NCBI RefSeq assembly: GCF_964355755.1
Contig: NC_092671.1
Location: forward strand, 25,296,070-25,356,069
Reading direction: 5' to 3'
Length of the DNA stretch: 60,000 nt
Source: Antedon mediterranea
Lineage: Eukaryota; Echinodermata; Crinoidea; Comatulida; Antedonidae
Under the pieces are notes generated by a model. It was not told the origin of the DNA. It worked only from the letters and a program-made list of their open reading frames with translations, and did no database searches. Shown here in pieces: positions 48,501 through 60,000 of the stretch. Numbering within the stretch: position 1 is the stretch's first letter; each line of letters begins with the position of its first letter. A program made the translations under genes and the position numbers.

Positions 48501-51500
48501 ATTAATTTTTTGCGCATAATAAATATGTAACATTTTGCTCATACTACAAGCAACAAACCTAGTATTTCATGACTATTTATGGAAACTAAATGGTTTTTCT
48601 CATCAAAATTCAAATGGTGATTTTATTTCCAATTTCATTAATATTTCTAAATATATAGCTAAAAAAATAATACATAAACAAGTATAGGCAGGATTTAGAG
48701 ATTAATTTTTTAATTTATTTTGTTGAACTTTTCTTTTAAAACTAATAATTTTACAATATTAAAAATGAAACTAATGAGAACTATACTGTTGATGTGCATA
48801 TAATTCAATTAGACATATTTTCTTCCCAATTTATGATTTATTTTCAATATTGTTTACTTGTGTTGTTGTTGTTTATACTGTAAATGCTGTTTCTATTTTT
48901 AATAACAGTATTTTCATCAAATAATTAATAATTATATATCCCTTTGAAATTGCTAGTAAAAAGGTTTAATTCAATTTTGTGTGAAATAGTTATTGTATCA
49001 TTATTTTGAAAACCGTCCTCAATATAATTTTACAGCCTGGCATAATATCACTTTGTCTATGATTTATATATTTCGCTTTGTGAAATGATTTGGAATAAAT
49101 AATAAAATGTATTAAAAAATGATGTCAGTATTTTGAATTATTTCACATTGAAAAATTATATACAATGTTTTGCTTTTCATTCCTATGAATTCTCTAACCA
49201 TGGTTTCAAAATCTTGTATAAATATGTAAAATATGGAAAGAAAAAAAATATAATGTTCTGCTTTATGATTGGCTAACTAAAAATATCATTTGTACCCAAT
49301 ATATTCTAAATAAATTCAAACAAAAGTAGAGATAGGCGTCAAGGTTTTGGAAAAAATTAGCCACAATATGCAATCTATTCTATTATAACCAATCAAGTCC
49401 AGTAAAAGCAAAGATTATTTGTAAACTTATATAATCTAAAAACGCAGGTGATACAGATGCTGTTTAGATTTCAACAACAGTTTCAATAATTTCAATAATA
49501 TTTACAACCACAAAGATACAAATAATAATTATATATTCATGTAATATAATTTTAATTTATTCTAGTGGTTAATTTTACATCTTATTTTCATCTGTTTAGA
49601 GAGTGATTGACCCTATTTAACTATTTTCTAGGCAAATTTAATTGGGCGAATAAAAACGTTAGGCATGCATTCACAATATAAATAAATTTAAATAAAATGC
49701 ACAACCAGTCAGGAATTTTATAGTTTGACTAGAGCCTATTGGTTTAAAAATATCATTGTATACGAATTAATTATACTTTAATTTTATTTTATAATTTCTT
49801 TATTCTAATTATTTAAATTTTATTTATTTATTTATAAAATAGACACACATGCTCAAAACTTCCGTGTTTTAATGTAAAAATACAGTAGTTATAATTTATT
49901 AATTATTTATTTTTCAATTATGAATCATAATTTATCATCATTACCTAAATGCATATAAGATATTATTTTCTCTTTTAGGATAAAAATAATGCATGTACTA
50001 AACATCAGTTGGCAATTTTAAAGATGTATTGCTCCCCTGAAAAATAATTTTCTTAAATTTTTGTTTTTGAATATGCCATGTTAATGTCACATAATAGTTA
50101 TTGACTTCGACCAAAATTTGGATCGAAAAAAAAATTATTTACCTGAAAAAAATGGAATTTAAAGCAAAAAATGGTCAAATTGGCTGCCAGCCAATGGATT
50201 TTTGGTTGAATTTAACCATTTATCATGTTATTTTATAAGTGAAAACATTATTTTTTTCTGTTTTTTTTTTCTATTGAAGTGATTAACTTTATTACAACTA
50301 CAAAATAATATATTCAAAGTCTGATTTAATTAATCTTCATTTTTCATGTTGTTGGGGGACAAAACAAGGAAACATGAAAAACAGGAAAGTCTTTTTTTGT
50401 TATGCATGATAAACAAAACATTTAGCATGACCTATACCAACAAGTAATTCAGGGGAAAAACAACACAAATTCAGCATATTATACAAGTTTTATTGAGTTG
50501 AATTCTGTGTTATAATAATACTACAATATTTTTGTTACAGTATTTTTGTTTGTATGGTATTCTGGGCATGCTGAAAATAATTTCAGACTTGCTAAAACAA
50601 TAATAATGCAAATGCTTCTCATAGTAAACAGGATGATATAATTTCTATTTAAATAGATGTTTGTGTAGAAAACAGAAACTATTTAACTAGACTAGTAAAT
50701 GAGGTTAGAAAATAAAGTCCTGTCTGTAGGAAAGGTTTATATTTATAGATTTGTAACATTTCAACGGAATCGATTTAAAATCTATTAATTCACAACATCC
50801 TGATTCTAGAGAACCCATTACAGAATCTTGTAATTAATAAATATCCAGAAGGGAAACTGTTTATCTTAAAATTAAAGTAGTATATTGCTATTATTAGGTT
50901 TTCTTAACTAAATTTAAACAATTTAATTCCCTTAAGATTCATAAGAGGATATGTGTTTCGCTTTTAAATTCACAAATACTGCTAAATAAGTTTTAAATAG
51001 TTTGTTTTCATTCATAATTCCCTGCAAGAAAAATAAACAGCGGAAAACATAATCATAATTAAATGAAAGAAAGTCATAAGTAATTAATAATTTCTTTTTT
51101 TAATATTTATGAATATAAATATTTTCAGTTAGGTTAATATTTACTGGTATGTGTTTTATATGTACACAGTACAGTCATTTACACACACAAACAATAATTA
51201 TAGACATAAATATTTACAATTAAATTTGATATTAATTCATTTAAATAGAAATAAAATAGAAATTAAGATACAGTATTTTAATATAAAAACAAAAAACTAT
51301 TTAGGTAATGAAGCCATGGTTCATGTGAAAATCTATTCAACATCGTAACAATCTCATCTTTCATCCTTGTTTTTTTTGTTCGAAATAAACTGAGACCTAA
51401 AAAATGAAACTGGCGATATATTTAATTGTTTATGTTGATATACTGTATTTAAATCACAAACCATGGCTGCTAAAAATGTAGGCCTGGCTATACAGAGCAT

Positions 51501-53080
51501 AACTGGTTAGGCTATACTTGTGACCTTAATCTTAAGTTGCACACAAGACTATTGAATCTGAAGATAAAATAAGAAAATAAAGCACCAACATTTTGAGAGG
51601 TGCTGAAGAGAACCAAACAATGCATTTCCACTGGCCTAAACATAATTGTAATATGTATTAAACTAATAATTATTAGTATATGTTTTACCATATTACTGTG
51701 TCAGATAAACATAAAAGTGTTTTATGTTTTACACACAATTACAACAAGATAAAAATTAATTGACAACATAGGTAGAATAACAGTTTTTACTCTCTATAAA
51801 TGATTCAGATTTGTAAGAAAAGGAAATATGTTTTCTAGGATATTTATTTTTAGGGAAGGAAACACCTCCCCGTTTAGTTTATGGAACCCAGCCCTACTAA
51901 TGGCGGTATCCATGCATTTTGAAGGTTAAATTAAAGAAATTAAGCAATATTAATAATGCCTGAATAATAAAGGAGGAAAATAAAAGTGTAAAAAAAAAAT
52001 GATATTTTCTTTCTCCACAAAATGTAAATTTATTAATTCAATGCAGGACATGTACAGTATGACGCAGATCAATTCATCAACAAATTCTGACTATATGTAC
52101 ACTGTAAGTAATCACTTTGGTAAATATTCTACAAAATTGTTTTTGTGCACAGGCATTTATAGCACTGCTCATCTAAACACGATTTAATATTAATATTGAG
52201 GATATAGCCAATTTTCAGACTTTGTTGTGTTTAGATTGCCACCCGGAAATGAGATAGTAAAACAATGAAAAAATGTATTGATTAATTGCTACAGACTATT
52301 TTGTTATCATCAAGGGTATCCTGGTTATTGGGTATAATAAACCTTCACTTGATTTCTATGAAGGGTACTAAACAGGTTCCTGAGTTTTAAGTACATTTTC
52401 TTTCTCAACTTTTACCTTTTCAAATTATATTATGTAAACGTTGTCTACTTAGGTATATTAAAGTGGTACTTCAAATAAGAGGAAATTCATTGTTTTTCTA
52501 TATAGACAGTATTGATGGGCTCTTTATCTTTTGATTCTTCAACTTGTACATCCTCCATATTGTAGGGCTCATTTAATGTTCCTAACAGCTTATAAGGTGT
52601 AAACACTTTCCATAAAAAAATACCTACACATTTCTTTTAATTTTATAAAAATGAAATGTAAATTTTAACAAAGTTGTAACTCTTAATACGAAATTAGGCA
52701 CCCCAGCATCATATTCACTTTACATCTTCCTGATTTTAAATTACATTTTATACACAGTCTTATGTTCATTTAAAATTATTTTACCTCACTCATACATTTA
52801 AGTACAAATACAATACAGCATTAATGTGATATCATAATAAAAAATAATGCAAAATAAATGGTAATTTATCATTTTTAATAAAATAGTGTCAAATTTGAGT
52901 GTCCAATTGTCACACAAAGTTTGCAGGCACACAATCTAGACTACAAATCAGATTTGGCTATAAACAACACAAAAAGTGAAAAGCACAGGCCTAAATATAA
53001 TAGGCCCATCTAAATGGTTACTGTATTCCAAGAATCATACAGTTTCTGTATGACTAGATGTATATTTATTTAAAATTACA
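45544..53080. other. AT-rich stretch without recognised genes
   Basis: About 7.5 kb with no credible exon. A less AT-rich patch lies at 47045-47330 (AAGGTTGCTCTCTCCAGGGG and following) and I cannot assign it. Short open frames look accidental. Confidence 0.45.
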
Positions 53081-53089
53081 ATTTTGCCG

Positions 53090-53470
53090 TAGGCCGAAGG
53101 ATGCTCTTACGCAATAACGCAGTGTTCATGCTAACAGGCACTTTCGCGCGCACGTCATCCGTGGCAAATTTGGGTACTTAGAATAGAGCGCGCTGTACTT
53201 AAATTTTTGAATATAATTTATCAAATCTTACCAATTATGAAAAAATGAGTTTCTGAGCTGATAATTGCGGAAGCTTGAATCTGCAAAGGTTGCTTCTTCG
53301 TCTAGATCTAAATGAATTGTGAATGAGAGAGATGTCCAAAAGTATCATACGCATGTGCGCTCGCTAGTTCTTCCCCCTCAGTTCAGACAAAATTAGGTCG
53401 TCAGGCCGCTATTTTTCTGTTGTAGCCTGACAGGCGTTTAACTAGTGACGTTGCTTGCTGGCTCGTGCTT
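53090..53470 (-). promoter_or_regulatory. CpG-bearing patch, possible promoter
   Basis: Contains clusters of CpG (CACTTTCGCGCGCACGTCAT, GAATAGAGCGCGCTG, CGTATGATAC) in a CpG-poor neighbourhood. A good minus-strand donor lies at TTG|GTAAGATT (about 53229). It could be the promoter and non-coding first exon of the nuclear receptor 22 kb away, or of a gene on the other strand. Only base composition and one splice-like site support this. Confidence 0.2.
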
Positions 53471-54179
53471 TTGGTCCATACCTATTGTATATTTAGGGTG
53501 CGATATTATTGTTGTATAATGCTTACCAATATTTCTAAATACGCAATACATTCTTTTATTCTTCAAACAGATAAAATAAATTTATATTTGCTACTTTACC
53601 TGACTCTAACCTAACGTGATTTGTTTTAGTTACATCTATTTACATTAATATTAATCGGGATCCTGTCATTACAATGGACTAATCGTTTATTATGCTAATA
53701 GTGTTGTTAAGTCTGGTTTCAGCCTTTTGAATATACCGGATGTCGAGGTAGCCTAATTTCTAGTGACCCAGAATTATCGATTCTCCGAATTAACAGTTTT
53801 TAAACAATGTTTTTCAATGTTATTTTATTATGAAGATATTTTCTTTTTGCTTGATGATGCACATTCATTTTAATGAAATTAAAATCAGTTTTACCTTTCT
53901 TTGCCTGCAGCCAGAGGAATTTTATCAATAAAATTTATTGCTAATTAGGTCTATTCAATTTGTAATTGGATTTCCGTAAATAAAACTTGGAGCGTTGTAT
54001 ATTTATAATTTAATGAGAAATTTAAATTGTTGTTTTAACTTTATCCAATCCAATTTATCATTCGACGTGGTTCACCCCCCCCCCCCCCTACCCCCAACAT
54101 GATTGGTTCAGGAATCGAATCACGGACAAACGATTTATATATTACATCAGTTTGTAACAACAATCAGATTTTACAATAC

Positions 54180-54540
54180 TGCTTTTTAATCTTATGGGGT
54201 GGGGATGTGGGGTCACCATGTCGGATCCAGGCCCGATAGCTGGAGGCGCGCGCTCACTTTTTGGAAGTTAAAAATGCGACATTAAAAATGAAAGCGGACA
54301 AGAAGAAGGTCAAGTGGTATATACAATTGCACCTTATTAGGATTTCAATCTTCCTCCTTAATTAATCAAAACGGAGTTTTTTTTTTGGTAGATCATAAAT
54401 TGTTATTCATGCGAATTATTAAAGACGGGAAGCAAACGCGACTCTACAATTCACTATGTCGATTGGTTGGTCGGTCGGTAAACACTAACTTAAATTTGAG
54501 CACGCGACTGCAGCTATGTATATGGCCTTGTTATCTGTTA
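54180..54540. promoter_or_regulatory. Second CpG-bearing patch
   Basis: About a dozen CpGs, including GGAGGCGCGCGCTC, with a plus-strand ATG in good context (CACCATGTCGG) opening only 17 codons. It may be part of the same CpG-rich regulatory zone as 53.1-53.5 kb. No gene can be built from it. Confidence 0.2.
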
Positions 54541-54551
54541 TGAATTATTTT

Positions 54552-54797
54552 TTATTTCTGCCCTAGACGTCGGGGAATAAAACAAGAAGTATTTCTTAAG
54601 CTCAGTTCCCACCATCGGGTTTGTTCTTCCGTCTTCCAAAGGGACTTGTTGCTCCGTGGGATTTTCGCCGCTGTATCCATGGTTTCACCCACACACTGCG
54701 TTTCTTTTGCAATCGTTTTTTTCTTCTGCTTGCGTTTATTTAGTTCTCTTACCATATACAAAATGATCAAAACTTTCGAAAGTAACAATAAATCCAT
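54552..54797 (-). other. Unassigned open frame partly inside an inverted repeat
   Basis: 81 codons: a short hydrophobic start (MDLLLLSKVLIILYMV), a Lys/Arg-rich stretch (RELNKRKQKKK), then SLWKTEEQTRWWELS. The last part lies in the 54598-54645 repeat arm. The layout faintly recalls the start of Harbinger-type transposase ORFs, which is a guess. Confidence 0.25.
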
Positions 54798-55483
54798 TTC
54801 GATTTGTATTAAGAATATACAATATCACAATTGAATTCTAAATGAAAAATAGAATAGCAAAGCAGAGAGCAGAGAAAGTATTTACACAATGGTTGACAAG
54901 GTCAATCCTTGAATACCTACAATATACAAAGATTGTCCCTAAATTGCAAGCTTATGACATTCTATTCAAAAAGTAGGTCATTAGTGACCAAGTGAAGAGA
55001 TGACTGTGGGATTGCAAGCATACCATGATTTAATAAAGGAACTGGAAGTAGAAGACATAATAATATAATAATTTTATCTATAATTATATATAAATATATA
55101 ATATATTATGACTTTTAATAACACTTTATAATCTTTGTATTCCATTCAACTCCTAACTAAAGTTGTTTCAGGTATCTATAATCAAAAGATATATTGTGAA
55201 CTATATTATATCTCTCTGCTACAATATTCAGATGTTGATCCCTACCAAGCCAAATTCCTGCCCATCTGATTGGCTATTGGTGTAAAAAACTGGTGTCAGT
55301 TTCATTAATAATAGGACATGCACTAAAACTTATAAGTCACTATTTTCTCTCTTTTATACACAAGGGAGCAGTTAAAATAATAGATTTAACCCTAAAGGTG
55401 ACTGGAAACAGGCACTTTCCATCAATCAATACAGTGTCCCTTTGGAAGACGGAAGAAAAAAACTGATCGTGGGAACTGAGCTT
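54598..55483. mobile_element. Inverted-repeat element, 48-bp arms
   Basis: AAGCTCAGTTCCCAC through TTCCGTCTTCCAAAGGGAC (54598-54645) is repeated in reverse complement at 55436-55483 with a few differences. The 790-bp centre is AT-rich. This suits a non-autonomous DNA element, but target duplications were not identified. Confidence 0.7.
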
Positions 55484-56276
55484 TACAGTGTTAACTATTG
55501 TTCTTTCATCATTAAATGATGTTTTTTTAAATTGATATTCTATTTAATAATTTAAGAAATAATGATTTATTATCAATTTCAATTTCTAATTTCCCAGAAC
55601 CTTCGTAAAGCCACTACACCGTATTCACCAATCAAACAATACTTTAGGCCTATCTACACACACTACACTTGACACACCATTCGCCAAAACTATTTACAGT
55701 ACCACAGAAGTAGGATTTGACCATTTAATTCAATGATAATGCCTACGATGACAGAACGAAAACATTGCTTATTGGCTGTTTATACATCTCATAGACTCTC
55801 CTCTTCCAGACGTGCTTTGAGATTTGAGCATTCCCAGTCCGAGTTTCCAAATAATGTACCCATTTCCAACCATAGTAAACAATAGGCGTAGATCGCACAT
55901 GGTAACTGTTCCCTAATGAGTACGGTAATGATTCCGTTCTCTTGAATATAAGAACTGAAAAATGTGTATTTATTTATTTAGATTTAGGCTTTAAATCGGT
56001 GGCACATTTATAAAACAAAAGTGCACAATATAAAATATAACATATAAAATACAAAAGAAAAAAAAGAAAAAGGTAATAATTAAAGCTAGACATTTTTCTC
56101 AATACAGCAGGCGATAGCCATTATGAGATAGAGAAGAACAGGAGGCCAAAACCAGATTTTAATTCTCGTCATTTTGACTATAGGTGACCTTTTTGATGAA
56201 AAATAGAATGGAGTTACGTCTACAATAAGAGGCACCCGCGCAAACGCAACAAATTCTAAAGGAAAAGTACTATATT
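55484..56276. other. AT-rich sequence, no gene seen
   Basis: No exon or repeat recognised with confidence. Confidence 0.45.
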
Positions 56277-56640
56277 ACAGTGGTGGCGCCAGGGGGGGGG
56301 GGGGGGGCTACGGAGGCTGTAGCCCCCTCGTCGGGGAGCCTATCCCCCACGTAGGGAACGCGAGTATAATAGGAAGGAATATAATATAAAGTACGCCACG
56401 ATTTTTTTTTTCGTACATAACGAAACTATTAATACAAGGGTATTTAACTGAATTCGTTTTTCGCCAAGACTATCACGACGAAGTATCGCTGCCATTTCCT
56501 TGGATCGACTATGGAATCTCTAACAGTGGTGGCGCCAGCGGGGGGGGGGGGGCTACGGGGAGGGGATACGGGGAGCCTAGCCCCCACGTCGGGGAACGCG
56601 ATTACTTTTCGTCGGGGAATATAATATAAAGTAAAAATCA
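56277..56640. repeat. Direct repeat of a G-rich dispersed element
   Basis: ACAGTGGTGGCGCCAG followed by a poly(G) run, GGCTACGG, CCCCCACGT, GGGAACGCGA and AATATAATATAAAGTA occurs at about 56277 and again at about 56523. Between the two lies the segment shared with 8804-8915 (GAATTCGTTTTTCGCCAAGA and following). The minus-strand frame at 56444-56641 is repeat sequence. Confidence 0.75.
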
Positions 56641-56863
56641 TTCGGGTTCACTTCGTAGCTTCAGCGACTAGAAAACCGCGAAGTTCCATTTTTGTTAAGT
56701 ACGTCGGAGGGCTATTACACTTTATTATGCATGCATTATTGCCAGCGATCTAATAAACAATAGGTATGCACTTGTCTGGCGGTGTCCCTTTGTACGAATC
56801 GTTTAACATTGGGCCCGGCCCATTGCGGTTTACGCGTGATATCATGTTCCACCCAGTAGAATT
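56641..56863. other. Left flank of the Foldback-like element
   Basis: Unique-looking sequence ending in AATT at 56860-56863. No feature recognised. Confidence 0.5.
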
Positions 56864-59649
56864 GCAACAGTTTGTTTTTTTGCTGAAACATATGTAGATA
56901 TTTTCATATCCAAAATCTACCCTGATCTGCCCATTATAAATTACCTAATTTGCATAAAATCAAAATGGCTGCCATTTTACAACTTTGATCCCAATTATCT
57001 CTTAAACCATAAAGAATTTGGTATAAGAATGTATTGAACACAAATATAAACATGACCCCAAAGATTTGTCTTTGGGGTCAAGGTCAAAGGTCATTCCAGT
57101 TTGACATCTAAATTATGCTAATTATCTCTTAAGCCATTAAGTATTTTGAATAAGAATGTATAAGTACAAATATAAACATGACCCTTAAGATTCAGAATAG
57201 CACATTTGATTTTTCATCTTACCCTGGGGTCACTGGGTCAAAGGTCACAATATAAAAAATTCAAATTATCCTTTAAATCAATTTGCATAGTAGTCTTACT
57301 ACTACTAAAAACACAGCATATACAGTACAGACATTGCAGCAGATTGATGTATGCACACTGCGCCCACACCCCTCCCACCCAGAGATTACTAGGTCAATGA
57401 TTTTACCTTAAACATTTTGAAAAAATTGTTTATTTATAAATATTATAACTGCAAAATTGACATGGGATCTGTAGGTAATTTACTTTATACCATACAGTAT
57501 AGCTTATTTTGACATTTACTTTTTACATTTAGGCATACCTACTTTAGTAGGCCTACGAGCTTATAACCATACATTTCTGAAACATTGGTCACAAAAATGT
57601 CAAAATAATTTTTGGGTCGGACTCGATCGTCAATGGAGTTACTTTTTAAGATGTTTTTGCCATACTCTGGACAATTCTCGCTTCACTGAGAATTCAGTAA
57701 AATTACGTCAGAGTAGACCAAGAAACTTAGCTTTCTGATAATTAGTAATTTAAATTATCATCTATAATTTTTTTTTAAATCAAATTATCTACAACAACTA
57801 AACTAAGCAACAACAGTTGCAAAGAACTAGTTTTGTTAAAGTATATACTTTAGTAAGTATCACAATGAAATTACTGTCTTACTGTAATCATTCTCGATTG
57901 AAGCATCATTTTGCTAATAAAAGTATTAATAAATACTGTTACTTAATCCTAATATATACTGATACTTTAAAATGTTTGTGATAAATTTTAACATACACTA
58001 AGGGTATTTAAATATGAATACAAACTACACTTGTTTTTAATGGCTGGATTTTAAAAAATGTTCATTCATCTCAAACTTAAAAATTTAGGGTGTTACGAAA
58101 GATTCTATTTTTTTTAATGCAACTCTATATTTTCTGTATTTGTGTCATTTGAGAGCAGAGGACTCGTTCTTATACTAAAGTAAACTATAGACACTTGTTC
58201 TAAATATTTTTAGTTCACATAGTCTCTGTATTCTTAATACACAGAATATGTCATCTTTCACTACTGCACCCACTTTGGTTAGTACAACTTAACTTTTCCC
58301 AATGTTAGGGTCAGGTTTTACTGTTTAAAAAGTGGTCGGTTACTGTTTGAACCACATGACCTCAATTTTCACAGTTACAAATTTTGTAAGGGTAAAAGTG
58401 TTTCCACACTTTCCCATAATTTAAACACTTCACACAACCAGCCAGGATTGACAGTTTTTGTGCGACATATTTTAGCATAGTGTACTATAATCTAAAAAAA
58501 AAAACCCAAATATAATAAATGTAATTCCTTACAATTAAAACACCTTTCCTAATAGTCTGATCACTGAAGTTAACTCAAATGAGCTTTTCAAAATAGATAT
58601 GATTTGTTCATAGGTACATCATCCAAATTGAAATGAATTCACTTCATAATTAGAGTATTTTATATTGTAAGATAATGACATTTTATCTTGACCCAATACA
58701 AATCAAATGCAAATCATAAGAACATATTACTGTATATTTCTATTAAATACATTCTTGTTCAATATACCTGATGTTTTGAGAGATAATTAGTATATTTTAT
58801 ATGGCATAATTAGATGACATTTGACCCTATACAACTCAATTGCATCTTTCTGAATATTTAGGGTTATATTTATATTAAATACATTCTTGTTAAAAATACC
58901 TGATGTTTTGAGAGATAATTAGCATATTTTATATGGCATAATTAGATGACATTTGACTTTGACCCCATATACAACTCAATTGCATCATTCTGAATATTTA
59001 GGGTCATATATTAAATACATTCTTGTTAAAAATACCTGATGTTTTGAGAGTTATTTTCAAATTTTATATAGTGTAATTAGATGACCTTTTGAACCTTGAA
59101 CCCTAATACAACTCAATTACTGTACATTATTCTAAACCGTTAGCGTCATGTTTAGGCCTATATTTGTACTTATAGTTATACATTCTTATTCAAAATACCT
59201 AATGGATTAAGAGATAATTAGCATATTTTAGAGGCCATACTGGAATGACCTTTAACCTTGACCCCAAAGACAAATCAAATACATTATTTTAAATCTTTAG
59301 GGTCACATTTATATTTGTACTTATACATTCTTATTCAAAATACCTAAGAGATTAAGAGATAATTAGCATATTTTAGATGTCAAACTGAAATGACCTTTGA
59401 CCTTGACCCCAAAGACAAATCAAATATATTATTCTGAATCTTTGGGGTCATGTTTATATTTGTGTTCAATACATTCTTATACCAAATTCTTTATGGTTTA
59501 AGAGATAATTGGGATCAAAGTTGTAAAATGGCAGCCATTTTGATTTTATGCAAATTAGGTAATTTATAATGGGCAGATCAGGGTAGATTTTGGATATGAT
59601 AATATCTACATATAGTTGAGCATGTTTCAGCAAAAAAACAAACTGTTGC
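56864..59649. mobile_element. Foldback-like DNA transposon, 2.8 kb
   Basis: Begins GCAACAGTTTGTTTTTTTGC and ends GCAAAAAAACAAACTGTTGC, with AATT directly outside both ends. The first and last 215 bp are near-identical inverted copies that differ mainly by a 12-bp indel, so the insertion is young. The arms continue as tandem subrepeats of about 130-160 bp: the AGATAATT word recurs at 58781, 58913, 59049 (variant), 59212, 59357 and 59503 on the right, and as AATTATCT at 56993 and 57120 on the left. Unequal subrepeat number in the two arms is typical of Foldback elements. The centre (57260-58735) is AT-rich with no transposase. Confidence 0.88.
57078..57247 (+). promoter_or_regulatory. AGGTCA direct repeats (DR1-like) inside the Foldback-like element
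   Basis: TCAAGGTCA at 57078-57086 overlaps AGGTCAAAGGTCA at 57081-57093. GGGTCAAAGGTCA lies at 57235-57247. These are perfect or near-perfect DR1 sites and an extended half-site as bound by nuclear receptors. Mirror copies lie in the right arm (TGACCTTTGACCT at 59391-59403 and a variant at 59246). Binding is not shown; the motifs may only be part of the repeat unit. Confidence 0.45.
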
Positions 59650-59653
59650 AATT

Positions 59654-60000
59654 TGTTTGACTGAAAAGTCTATTTCCACTCATCTACAGGGACCAGAATG
59701 TGTACTGTAGTTACTTTCCAGGAGAAGTTTACTGACGCGTTATATATACGTATATTACATACGAAGTAGTTATTTCAATACTAATACTGATGATGCAGTG
59801 ATGTATGATACGTCGTGTAGGGCCTACTGTGTATCGACAGCAAAAGTGTACGAATTATCTTCGCGATCTATTTTATTGTTCGTATGTTCAATTTTTTAAT
59901 TTACGATTATCGTGGGGTAGGTACCTGAACCTGAAATAGACGTTTTTCACTGTAGGCTCGGCCTACATTACTAAACAAAAAACATGCCATTTTCGTTTAG
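59654..60000. other. Right flank, no gene seen
   Basis: Sequence right of the transposon's AATT flank. No exon, RNA or repeat recognised. Confidence 0.5.

Noticed and set aside
59466-59651. 61-codon minus-strand frame at the end of the 2.8-kb element
   Set aside because: It lies wholly within the inverted arm, and the same sequence occurs inverted at the other end. It is terminal repeat, not a gene.

Overview
The window is AT-rich, intron-rich animal nuclear DNA. It holds spliced genes with GT-AG introns, non-LTR retrotransposon debris, many hairpin (foldback) elements and minisatellites. The two gene families present, frequent AGGCCTA words and the repeat style suit a marine invertebrate, perhaps an echinoderm or another invertebrate deuterostome. 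That placement is an inference and is weak. Most short open frames in the window are chance or repeat-derived and are not listed as genes.

Two real genes were rebuilt exon by exon, both on the minus strand. The first (7186 down to 424) is IBA57, the mitochondrial iron-sulfur assembly factor. Five exons join in phase and carry the KGCYLGQE family signature; the last exon lies beyond position 1. Intron 1 contains a 2.8-kb minisatellite of 15-17-bp units, intron 3 contains an eight-copy 39-bp minisatellite, and intron 4 uses a GC-AG donor. The second gene (30850 down to 23031) is a subfamily-1 nuclear receptor. Five coding exons give a 351-residue protein with a two-finger DNA-binding domain and a ligand-binding domain that stops before helix 12, as in Rev-erb. 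Any 5' exons upstream of 30857 were not identified with confidence.

The rest is mostly mobile DNA. From 8.8 to 13.6 kb lie repeat fragments, an AGGCCTA-rich block, a degenerate duplicated repeat and a foldback MITE. A frameshifted, 5'-truncated CR1/L2-type LINE occupies 15.25-17.43 kb. Small hairpin MITEs sit at 18.8, 20.1, 21.4 and 38.3 kb. TTAA-flanked piggyBac-like elements lie at 26.5 and 42.7 kb. A TIR element at 31.8 kb carries a piece of a Myb/SANT-like protein.

Two structures stand out. The long inverted-repeat element at 44.6-45.5 kb contains a hammerhead-ribozyme-like motif of the Penelope type and a tRNA-like gene with an unusual anticodon. The element at 56.86-59.65 kb is a young Foldback-like transposon of 2.8 kb, with AATT flanks, near-identical 215-bp inverted arms and tandem subrepeats carrying nuclear-receptor-type AGGTCA direct repeats. 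The stretches 32.6-42.7 kb and 45.5-53 kb are AT-rich, with little recognisable beyond small tandem repeats, a short hairpin and a LINE tail.
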